Shown here piece by piece: positions 56,341 to 64,000 of a stretch of 64,000 nucleotides of DNA. Under the pieces are notes generated by a model. The model was given only the letters and a program-made list of their open reading frames with translations. It had not been told where the DNA came from and searched no databases. Source of the DNA: Pseudozyma flocculosa PF-1 (Eukaryota; Basidiomycota; Ustilaginomycetes; Ustilaginales; Ustilaginaceae); the NCBI RefSeq assembly GCF_000417875.1, contig NW_006920874.1, positions 269,189-333,188 of the forward strand, written 5' to 3'. A program made the translations under genes and the position numbers. Every line of letters begins with the position of its first letter. Positions within the stretch are counted from its first letter, which is position 1.

Positions 56341-59300
56341 TCAGGTCGACTTGGATGCAGCAGGTCCCGGGCTGGCCGAGCGTAGCCGCTCGAGGAGCGG
56401 ATCCTGCTTCGTCTCTGGGTGGAATTGGATCTTGCCCTCGGCGTAGAGGTCCTGCGTCGACACGGACGGGTCGCCGCCGCCCGACGACGAGCCGCCATTC
56501 TTCTTGTTGGCGCCGTCGACGTTGTCGCCGTTCTGCGCGGGTCTCCAGCCTCCGCCGACGCTGGCGCCGATGAGCGATGGAATCATGGCCATCAGGCTCT
56601 TTGTCTGGATGTTTGCGTCGCGCAGGCGTCGCGACTTGCTCTTGAAGATGCGGTCGCTGGCGCGCATGCGGCCGCCGCGGATCGTCGAGTAGGTCTGCAG
56701 CTGCTGGTGGATCTGACCGATGGCCGGCTCGTCCCACTCGGTCACGTTGGCTTTCTTGCTGTCCTCGGACTCATCCGTGACAACGGGGAGAGCGTTGGGG
56801 TCGGGCATGAGGCGCATCCGGATCAGCACCCTCTCGATGGGCGCCGTCGGAATCAGCCGGATCAGCACCGCCAGCGGCCACGAGACGGCGCCGACGACGA
56901 TCGAAATGGCCCAGTCGCGTCCCTTGAGGTCGGTCACCTGGAACGCCACGCCTCCGACGAACATGATGAGCACCTGCAGCCCGATCTCGATGAGCATGAT
57001 GCCGATGAACCACGGGTTCTTCCAGATCTGGTCAAAGATGTTGAGGCCGCGGCCCAGCGAGCGCGAGTTGACCTGGTTGAAGAGCTGGCACCACACGTAC
57101 GTGTTGAAGACGAGCGCGCTCAGCTCGACGTCCATGTTGTCCTGGACCGCGGGAATGTCCGAGGTGAGGTTGAGCAGCTTGTGGCCGGCAAAGTGGAGCA
57201 CGAGGATGACGGTGAACTGGTAGATCGACTGGCCAACAATCATTTTCCACATGTCGGTCGAGATCAGCGGCGCATTGCGCCTGTCGGGCTTGCGATCCAG
57301 CAGACCAGGGTGGGCGGGGTCCGTGGCCAGCGCGAGCGCGGCGAGCGTGTCCATGATGAGGTTGATCCACAGCAGTTGGACGGCTGTCAGAGCCGACTTC
57401 TCCTCGGAGGATGCGACGGCGGTGACAAAGGTGACGATGACGGCTGACACGTTGACGGAGAGCTGGAACTGGAGGAACTTGCGCACCGCGTCGTTGACGC
57501 AGCGTCCCCACATGATGGCGCTGACGATGCTGGCGAAGTTGTCGTCCATGAGGATGATGTCGGACGCCTCCTTGGCAACCTCGGTGCCGGCGATGCCCAT
57601 CGAGAAGCCGACGTTCGCCGTCTTGAGCGCAGGGCCGTCGTTGGTGCCGTCGCCAGTGACGCCGACCACCTCGCCGATGCTCTTGAGGCTCTCGACCAGG
57701 ATCTTCTTGTCCTCTGGGCTCGATCGCGCCAGCACCTGGAGGCGAGGCACGATCTCGAGCATGTCGGGGCGGCTGAGCTTGCGGAAGACGGGACCCTCCA
57801 TGATGATGCCGCCGGCCGTGTAGATGCCGCACTGAGTGGCGATGGATCGGGCGGTCAAAACGTTGTCACCCGTGCACATCTTGACCTGGACGCCGGCGCG
57901 GTTGCAGGCGGCGACGGCCTCGGTTACACCGGGTCGCAGAGGATCCTCGATACCGGTGATGGCGAGCAGCGTCAGGTCCTTTGCCAGCGAAGTGTACTCG
58001 ACATCGCCGGACTCGTCGAAGTTGGCATCCTTGGGCGGGAAGCTCTCGAGCTCGCGGTAGGTGAGAGCGAGGGTGCGGAGTGTCTGGTTGGCGAAACCGG
58101 TGATCGATTCCGAGACCTTCTGCCGTGTCTCGTCAGTGAAGGGAACGACCTTGATGGAGCCGTCGCCTGCCGAAGACGCGGATGCCTCTTCTGGCCTGGC
58201 GACGTCGACGTGCTGGGTGCAGAGCTTGGTGAGGACCTCACTGGCGCCCTTGAGGTACAGGCGGTAGCCTCCGTCCGGCTTCTTGATGACGACACCCATG
58301 GCCTTCCTCTCGGAGCTGAAGGGGATCATCTGCGCCACCTCGGCGCGGTCCCGCGGTCCCCGGTAGTCTTCCCACTGGAGCTGCTTGGCCATCTTGAGCA
58401 GAGCCGTCTCGGTCTTGGAGCCGACAAAGCCAAGCTCCTTGGCGGGGGCGGCTTCGGCCTGCTTGGAACCCTTGAGCCAGCCGAGCAGTCCGCGCTTCTT
58501 GACGGCCTCGACGGCGGTCTTTGGCTCCGCAACGTCGGTAGCGTCGTGCTCTTCCTCGAATGCGGTCGAGTTGATGGCGATGGCGTCGTTGAACAGGGTC
58601 CTGAGCGGACCGTCGATAACCTTGTTGAGCTCGGCCTGGTCCATGGTCCAGGTGCTGCCGTCAGCGCTGTCGCCTTCGGTCTCGAGCCGCTTGCGGTTCT
58701 CCTCGAGGCGGTTGGCAAACTTGAGGTGAACGCCAACAGTGCCCGCGACGACGTTCATCTCGTTCTGGGTCAGCGTGCCGGTCTTGTCGGTGCAGACGAC
58801 GCTGGCGTTCGCCATCGTCTCGCAAGCGCCGAGGAGGCGGACGAGGAGGTTCATGTTGGTCATGCGCTTGGTGGCGAAGGCGAGAGCGAGCGTGACGGCG
58901 AGCGGAAGACCCTCGGGGACCGCGACAACGACGAGGGTGACGGCGATGATGAGGATATCGATGAAGTTCTGCGCCTTTTCGTCTGATGTGCGGTCGGGCA
59001 TCGTCTTGAGCTGGACAAAGAAGCGGATCATGAGTGCGAAGAAGAGGAGTGCACCGGCGCTGGAGCCGAGAATGGCGATGAGCTCGGCCAGGCGGTTGAG
59101 CTTGCCCTGCAGCGGGGTGTCCTCGGCGTCGCCTCGCAAGGCGAGCATCAGCTTGCCGTTGAAGCTGGTCGGGCCGACGGCGATGACGACGTACTCTCCA
59201 ACGCCCTCGAGCACCTTGGATCCCGAAATTAGGAAGCAGTCGCGGTTCTTGGGCTTTTCGCCAAACTCGCGAGCCTCGTCGAGGTCGCGGAGACACTCGT

Positions 59301-60624
59301 CGTAGGTGACCTTGCGGATCATGTCGGATTCACCCGTCGCGCCGGACTCGTCGCACTTAACGTTGTGACCGCGGAGGAAGACACCGTCGCACGGGATAAT
59401 CTCACCGGGCTCGAGCTGAAGAATGTCGCCGACAACGACGTCGTAAACGCTCAGGACGGCGGGCCTGCCCTGGCGAAGGACCTTGACCTCACGTTCCTCT
59501 TTCTTGGCGTTGAGCTTCTTGAACTGGCGCTCCTTCTGGTAGTCGTTGAGGGAACCGACCAGGTCGACGATGACGATGGCAACAATGATGGCAACACCCT
59601 CGACCCAGTCAACCTGGGCAGCAAAGCAAGGGCCGGTGACGCCGATCGGACAGGCGACCTGCTCGGGGTCCGCGCCGAAGCGGCTGTAGAGTCCGAGAGA
59701 GAGCGAAACGACGGCGGCGACACAGAGAAGGATGAGGATCTTGTCCTGCAGAGCGAGCCACATGAGCAGCAGCAGGCTGTTGCTCTTGCGCTCGGGAAGG
59801 ACGTTCTGGCCGAACACGCGGATGCGATCCTCTTCGGTGGCCTCGATAAAGTCGGGGTCGCGGGCCCGCTTCTCTGGGACCGGACCGTGGCTCTCGATGT
59901 CGTCTTTGTTGCCACTCTCGATGTTCTTGGTGCCTCCGAGCTCGAGTCCTCGGTGCTCGTCGGTGCCTAGACCGTTGAGGAGGCCACGAACGCCTCCCAT
60001 GTCCTTGAGCGCAAGGACGCTCTTTGGGTCGACCAGGTCGGCGAGCACGATGGGCTTGAACGGGAATGGTCGAGGGTCGACGTTGAGAGCCCTTTCCTTC
60101 TCCTGTTGGAGGGCCAGGGCCTGAGCCTCCCTCCTGCCGGAACGGGTGGCGCCCTTGAACTTGGCCTTGAGCCTGGCACCGACACCGGCATCCTCCTCCT
60201 TTTCGAGCTCCTGGTCGGCCTCCTTGGAGACAGGTGCTCGGTCGGCGGCCGCGGTAGCCCGGTCAGAGTTGGAAGACGTCGTGTGCTCGCGGTCATTGGC
60301 TGTGGTGCTGCCAGCCGTGGTGGTAGCCTCGGTCTGCTTGTGAGGATCGTTGTTTCGCAGCGCAACCGAGGTGAGGTTGGGCTGGCCGTCAAAGGTGCGA
60401 TCGCTGACCGCCGTGAGAGTCGGCGAGGCCGGCGACTGGCTGGTGACGGGGCTGGAGCTGGAGCCGTCGGCAGCAGAGGAAGGTGCGCCGGGCACCTGGA
60501 GCATGCCCGTGGAGCTGGCGACGCTCACATTGCGGTTGTGACCGGCCGCTGCGCCAGTGTCAGCCTCTGCATCGGTCGATGTTGTGACAATGGCCGGCAA
60601 GGTGGGCTGCTTGTTGTCGGACAT
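56341..60624 (-). CDS. PMC1: PMC1-type P-type calcium-transporting ATPase
   Basis: A single-exon gene of 1427 residues; ATG 60624 begins MSDNKQPTLP. Residues 1-250 are largely disordered. The catalytic aspartate is D613 in CSDKTGTLT-type sequence (here CTDKTGTLTQNE). Upstream, VPEGLPLAVTLALAF marks the PMCA subclass; TGDNVLTARSIA and TGDGTNDGPALK form the nucleotide and Mg sites, and LLWINLIMDTLAALALATD marks the membrane domain. GYGV-type actuator features include CDESGATGESDMIRK. Ten membrane passes fit the hydrophobic segments. The C-terminal tail after about 1240 is long and basic in part (FKSKSRRLRDANIQTKSL), a possible calmodulin or autoinhibitory site. The family pumps Ca2+ into the vacuole, as yeast Pmc1 does, or out of the cell. 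No intron is needed. Confidence 0.95.
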   Translation of the reverse strand: MSDNKQPTLPAIVTTSTDAEADTGAAAGHNRNVSVASSTGMLQVPGAPSSAADGSSSSPVTSQSPASPTLTAVSDRTFDGQPNLTSVALRNNDPHKQTEATTTAGSTTANDREHTTSSNSDRATAAADRAPVSKEADQELEKEEDAGVGARLKAKFKGATRSGRREAQALALQQEKERALNVDPRPFPFKPIVLADLVDPKSVLALKDMGGVRGLLNGLGTDEHRGLELGGTKNIESGNKDDIESHGPVPEKRARDPDFIEATEEDRIRVFGQNVLPERKSNSLLLLMWLALQDKILILLCVAAVVSLSLGLYSRFGADPEQVACPIGVTGPCFAAQVDWVEGVAIIVAIVIVDLVGSLNDYQKERQFKKLNAKKEEREVKVLRQGRPAVLSVYDVVVGDILQLEPGEIIPCDGVFLRGHNVKCDESGATGESDMIRKVTYDECLRDLDEAREFGEKPKNRDCFLISGSKVLEGVGEYVVIAVGPTSFNGKLMLALRGDAEDTPLQGKLNRLAELIAILGSSAGALLFFALMIRFFVQLKTMPDRTSDEKAQNFIDILIIAVTLVVVAVPEGLPLAVTLALAFATKRMTNMNLLVRLLGACETMANASVVCTDKTGTLTQNEMNVVAGTVGVHLKFANRLEENRKRLETEGDSADGSTWTMDQAELNKVIDGPLRTLFNDAIAINSTAFEEEHDATDVAEPKTAVEAVKKRGLLGWLKGSKQAEAAPAKELGFVGSKTETALLKMAKQLQWEDYRGPRDRAEVAQMIPFSSERKAMGVVIKKPDGGYRLYLKGASEVLTKLCTQHVDVARPEEASASSAGDGSIKVVPFTDETRQKVSESITGFANQTLRTLALTYRELESFPPKDANFDESGDVEYTSLAKDLTLLAITGIEDPLRPGVTEAVAACNRAGVQVKMCTGDNVLTARSIATQCGIYTAGGIIMEGPVFRKLSRPDMLEIVPRLQVLARSSPEDKKILVESLKSIGEVVGVTGDGTNDGPALKTANVGFSMGIAGTEVAKEASDIILMDDNFASIVSAIMWGRCVNDAVRKFLQFQLSVNVSAVIVTFVTAVASSEEKSALTAVQLLWINLIMDTLAALALATDPAHPGLLDRKPDRRNAPLISTDMWKMIVGQSIYQFTVILVLHFAGHKLLNLTSDIPAVQDNMDVELSALVFNTYVWCQLFNQVNSRSLGRGLNIFDQIWKNPWFIGIMLIEIGLQVLIMFVGGVAFQVTDLKGRDWAISIVVGAVSWPLAVLIRLIPTAPIERVLIRMRLMPDPNALPVVTDESEDSKKANVTEWDEPAIGQIHQQLQTYSTIRGGRMRASDRIFKSKSRRLRDANIQTKSLMAMIPSLIGASVGGGWRPAQNGDNVDGANKKNGGSSSGGGDPSVSTQDLYAEGKIQFHPETKQDPLLERLRSASPGPAASKST

Positions 60625-61060
60625 GTTTGCGCTGTTGTGACAAGGTTGTGCCGATTAGAGGGGATGGAGAAGTGAGGGTGGATGGGCGAACCTCGTCGCC
60701 GTCGAGTGGCGGACGAGCCTTGAGAGCCTCGGTGAAGGACAATCAGGGGCGTCGCATGCGATGCGAAAGTGCTCAAGGTGGCAGAGGGCCGTGGCGGTTG
60801 GGTGGATCAGAGCCGCGCTGGTTGGCGGATGGCGCAGAAATGGTGCAAAGGTGGTAGTCGTGTAACAACGAGTAGCGCGATAATGTGTTGGGGGTAGCGA
60901 CGACGAAAACGACGACGGTGGCGAAGGGAGACGAGAGCTAGGGGATATGGGTGGATCGAAGGGCTGGGGGCGAGGACGGTTGCGGGAAAAGGGGGGAGGA
61001 GGGCGAGGGCAGGGGGGCGCGATCCAAAATTAGAATGCGCCAGGCCGCCTTTGCGGGCGG

Positions 61061-61066
61061 TTTATA
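61061..61066 (-). promoter_or_regulatory. TATA-like box upstream of the calcium ATPase gene
   Basis: On the minus strand TATAAA occurs in GCCTATAAACCGCC, 437 bases upstream of the ATG at 60624. Orientation fits, but the distance implies a leader of 350 bases or more, or a leader intron. Motif match only. Confidence 0.25.
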
Positions 61067-61938
61067 GGCTGAGGAAGCAGGCTAGGCTGGCTCGGGCTAA
61101 GGCGGGGCGGGGCGTGGCTCTGCAGGAGGCGCGCTGTTGCCTTGGCCGCCTGGGCCCGCGGTGCGCTGAGTGGCGCGCGGTCCGGATCGAGAAACACAGA
61201 CGACCAGCAGCGCGGTCTCGACAGCCCAACGTACTCCTGCCTGTCCTAGGCACCGTAGCTCGGCTGCGCCTTCACGACCATCCACACGAACCTCGACGCA
61301 GGCCGGTCTGGAAAACTCGAGGCTAGGGCACAGCGTAGCCGGCCTGGCCAAAGATCTTTGTCCTCTTGCCCTTCTTTCGCCGTCGCTAGGGAGCCGAACG
61401 CGGACGGGCTGTGCGATGCCAGGCGGGCTTCAAAGGGGGCCGGCGTTGGCGAGCCTGCGACGCCGATGACCGCTTGGCTTAGCTTTCTACCTGCTGTCTG
61501 CTGTCAAAGGCAGGCGCCGTCGAGGTGGCAACTCCAACACATCCTCGTCGTCAGCCGCAAACATCCACAGCTGCACACCAGCCCGTCCAGACCCTAGGCA
61601 GGCTGTCAGCAGCAGGAAGGGAGCTGGTGCGACCCTGCCTGCCTGTCGCTGAACAAGACGCTAAAAATAGGCTTCGAGTCGGTCGGGTCGCCACCGGCAA
61701 GTGGTCGCTACGATATCGGCCACGACGGTCGACGACAAGAAGGGGCGGGAAGTGGGCATCCTAGCTTACTCTACGGAGATAGAGTGCTTGCTGGCTTGGC
61801 AAGCCAGGCCAAAGGGGGGGGCAAGGGGCGACGGTCTTGCCAAGAGGCGCGGAGTGTCAAAGTGAGCAGCAGCAGCAGCAGCTGTAGACAGACGACCGCC
61901 GAGGAACAGCAGCCAGCGGGCCAGGCCCGAGGCTAGCC

Positions 61939-62136
61939 NNNNNNNNNNNNNNNNNNNNNNNNNNNNNNNNNNNNNNNNNNNNNNNNNNNNNNNNNNNNNN
62001 NNNNNNNNNNNNNNNNNNNNNNNNNNNNNNNNNNNNNNNNNNNNNNNNNNNNNNNNNNNNNNNNNNNNNNNNNNNNNNNNNNNNNNNNNNNNNNNNNNNN
62101 NNNNNNNNNNNNNNNNNNNNNNNNNNNNNNNNNNNN
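61939..62136. other. Assembly gap (198 N)
   Basis: Unknown bases. The flanks GGCTAGCC and CTAGCCTGCTGG share the CTAGCC word, so a collapsed tandem or inverted repeat is likely. Confidence 0.98.
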
Positions 62137-63330
62137 CTAGCCTGCTGGCCCGCTGGCAGGCCAGGAACCGCGTGGATCGCCCGCCAGCCGCGTCCAGAAA
62201 TCGGAATCGGGCCCGCCGCTGCACCGCCTCGGTTTTCGGCCGCTTCCCGAATGACCTCATCCGTCGCCCTTTGCACCCCCTGCGAGCGCTGGCCCGCCGC
62301 GTCCGACGCTGTCACCGGGGTCGCCGACCCGAAGACCAGATAGCACCGCCTGGCCAGGCTCTGCTGACTTGTAGGCGATCGAGGTCGAGGTGTGGCGTGC
62401 GTAGGCAGCCCCTCCGCTCGTAGATCGTCGAGTTCGCTTTCGCTGCGGACACAGCTTCGACACGTAGACGGAGGACGGACGGCTGCCTGCTGGCTTGCTG
62501 GTTTGCCGTTTCGGCCAGCGAGTCCCGAGGGAGATGCACGAGCGTGCCAAGCGCTGCAGGAGCTCGACAGGAACGCGCCCACCCGCACCCGCACCCTCCC
62601 CTGCCTACAGTGAATACCGCGCGACCCGAAATAGCCCGTCCTGCGGACCCTGACCAGAGGAGATCCCAGCGCGACCCTGGGGGGAACACGAGACTAGCTA
62701 GGTCGACGACTACGCGACGACGACGGCAGCGACGGACTTTCACCTGCCTACCTGCCTACTGCCAAGCAAAGAAGTTGGCGAGAACGTGGACACCCCTTCG
62801 AGGCTGCTGATAGGGCGGGTGTGGGGTCAGGGTCCGCCTGCCTGTCTCTGTCTGAGCAGAGCAAGAAGTCTTGGCAACCCGGGGCATCCGGCCATCTCGA
62901 AGCAGCGGGGGATCGCAGAGGTGTAGCTGGTGGGCCGTTCTCGCCGCCTTGTCACCAGCATGCTCTCGACACTGATCACCTGGCTGGCTGCTACTCCCTT
63001 GGAGCACGTAACGAAACGTGGGGCCAGGATCGAGACTCGGGCAACGAATTGAGCACAGCGAATATTCTTCGAGACTCTCGCGCTGCACAGCCTCTCACGT
63101 CTTGCGAACATTCGAAGAAAGTCATACCAGATCGACGAGCCCGGGCTTGCGATGGGCTTCTCTGTCGATGCCTTCCATCTCGGTCCCGAGGTCGTTTCGG
63201 CGAAGGCTGCAGCACGGTGAAATGCAACAGATAGATCGACGGATGCGACTGCACTGCGAGCGACAGCGCCCTTCTGCCTCCCGGACCAGCTACTTCTACA
63301 GGACCGGTCCGCACTCTGCTCTGCTCTAAT

Positions 63331-64000
63331 CTAGATCTCGAGCCTCTCGAGGGCGTAGGCGCCGACCAGCATGCTTTCCTCCCTCGCCTCGGCACGCCTC
63401 GTCTTCTGCACGCCCTCGGTGCCCAGGCCAATGCCTAGGCCACCGCCCGTCTCGGCCCTGGCCGCTGCGGCGCCCTTGCCGCCGGCCGCTACCTTCATGT
63501 TGCCCGCCGACATGGCCGCGCCGCCCGGTCCGACGTGGGCTGCCCCGCCTCGAGCGGCGGACGCAGCAGCAGCGCGCAGGCTCTCGACGCGCTTCTCCTC
63601 CTCGAGCTTGGCAAAGGCGGACAGCGGAGCCCCCAGAGTGATGAGGCTGTTGAGCCCCGACAGGTGAAGCTGGATCGTCTTGGACAGAGAGCGCAGGAGC
63701 TCGTGAGTCAATGGTGTCGAAATGAGCAGCGGGAAGTAGGTATCGAGCAGGTCGGTGGCAAAAGGCAGGACCTGCAGGACATGCGGACGGATCGGAAGCG
63801 GGAAAGCCAGGTCAGACACCTTGATCAAGCACGACTGGCGCGGCGAGCCAGGGCAATGGCGACTTACCAGGTCAACCGCCGGAACGTTGTCCGGCAGCTT
63901 GGCGCCGGCCTCGAGCGGCACCCTGACGGCGACGTCGAGCCACCCTTTGAGAATGCGCAGCAGGACGGCCACGTCGTCGACATCGTTGACCCGGGCCTTG
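63331..64000 (-). CDS. 3' part of an unrecognised gene, runs off the window
   Basis: The C-terminal end of a minus-strand gene whose 5' part lies beyond 64000. Two exons are visible: 64000-63868 (donor GTAAGT) and 63771-63331 (acceptor CTGCAG, preceded by a CTGAC branch-like word), with a 96-base intron. Because 96 is divisible by three and has no stop, read-through is also open. A shorter intron ending at ATCAAG is possible. The visible protein is helical: VNDVDDVAVLLRILKGWLD, then LPFATDLLDTYFPLLIST, PLTHELLRSLSKTIQLHL and a Gly/Ala-rich tail ending in YALERLEI. I do not recognise the family. Confidence 0.7.
   Translation of the reverse strand, partial: KARVNDVDDVAVLLRILKGWLDVAVRVPLEAGAKLPDNVPAVDLVSRHCPGSPRQSCLIKVSDLAFPLPIRPHVLQVLPFATDLLDTYFPLLISTPLTHELLRSLSKTIQLHLSGLNSLITLGAPLSAFAKLEEEKRVESLRAAAASAARGGAAHVGPGGAAMSAGNMKVAAGGKGAAAARAETGGGLGIGLGTEGVQKTRRAEAREESMLVGAYALERLEI

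Larger units (their letters stand above)
60625..63330. other. 2.7-kb gene-free region with assembly gap
   Basis: This region contains the promoter and leader of the calcium ATPase gene (transcribed leftward) and the 3' side of the partial gene at the window end. A 198-N gap lies at 61939-62136. No open frame has domain-like sequence; frames crossing the N run are unreliable. Confidence 0.5.

Overview
The window is nuclear DNA from a filamentous or dimorphic fungus, almost certainly a basidiomycete and probably Ustilaginomycotina (smut relatives). The evidence is GC-rich coding sequence, short spliceosomal introns of roughly 60-120 nt with GTGAGT/GTAAGT donors and frequent CTGAC-type branch sites, long intron-poor exons, and low-complexity Ser/Ala/Gln/His-rich proteins. 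There are no bacterial-style operons. The placement within Basidiomycota is inference; no marker gene was compared. Three runs of N (23845-24041, 36994-37303, 61939-62136) are assembly gaps.

Layout: 1-4011 is non-coding, and about 900-3150 of it is dense in short palindromes and inverted repeats. A four-pass membrane protein with a C-terminal dilysine signal (4012-4887, +) is followed by a TCERG1-like WW/FF-domain protein (5222-7997, -), divergent from a GPALPP/DUF3752 protein (8620-9979, +). SMC5 (10824-15168, +) is next, then phosphoketolase (15799-18574, -), divergent from an amidase-signature gene carrying an apparent frameshift (19881-22130, +). The next block holds a large disordered protein of unknown function with an apparent frameshift at an A6 run (24742-28855, +), a PH-domain protein (29413-33105, -), a Puf4-type pumilio protein interrupted by a gap (36300-40303, +), and a protein whose C-terminus may be Ebp1/AF4-like (45428-47506, +). 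The last block has RGP1 (48444-51668, -) divergent from RFC1 (52327-55625, +), a PMC1-type calcium ATPase (56341-60624, -) and a partial unrecognised gene running off the end (63331-64000, -).

The genes are mostly housekeeping: genome maintenance (SMC5, RFC1), RNA metabolism (TCERG1-like, GPALPP, PUF), Golgi trafficking (RGP1), calcium homeostasis (PMC1) and carbon/nitrogen metabolism (phosphoketolase, amidase). I see no gene cluster dedicated to one pathway, no CRISPR, no recognisable transposase and no rRNA or tRNA gene. Exon structures were built by hand from splice signals and reading phase. All give continuous frames except the two apparent frameshifts and the gapped PUF gene.

The most useful second-look items are the two frameshifts, the palindrome-rich region at the left end, the concentration of introns toward the 3' ends of several genes, a long perfect palindrome upstream of SMC5, and the Ebp1/AF4-like candidate.
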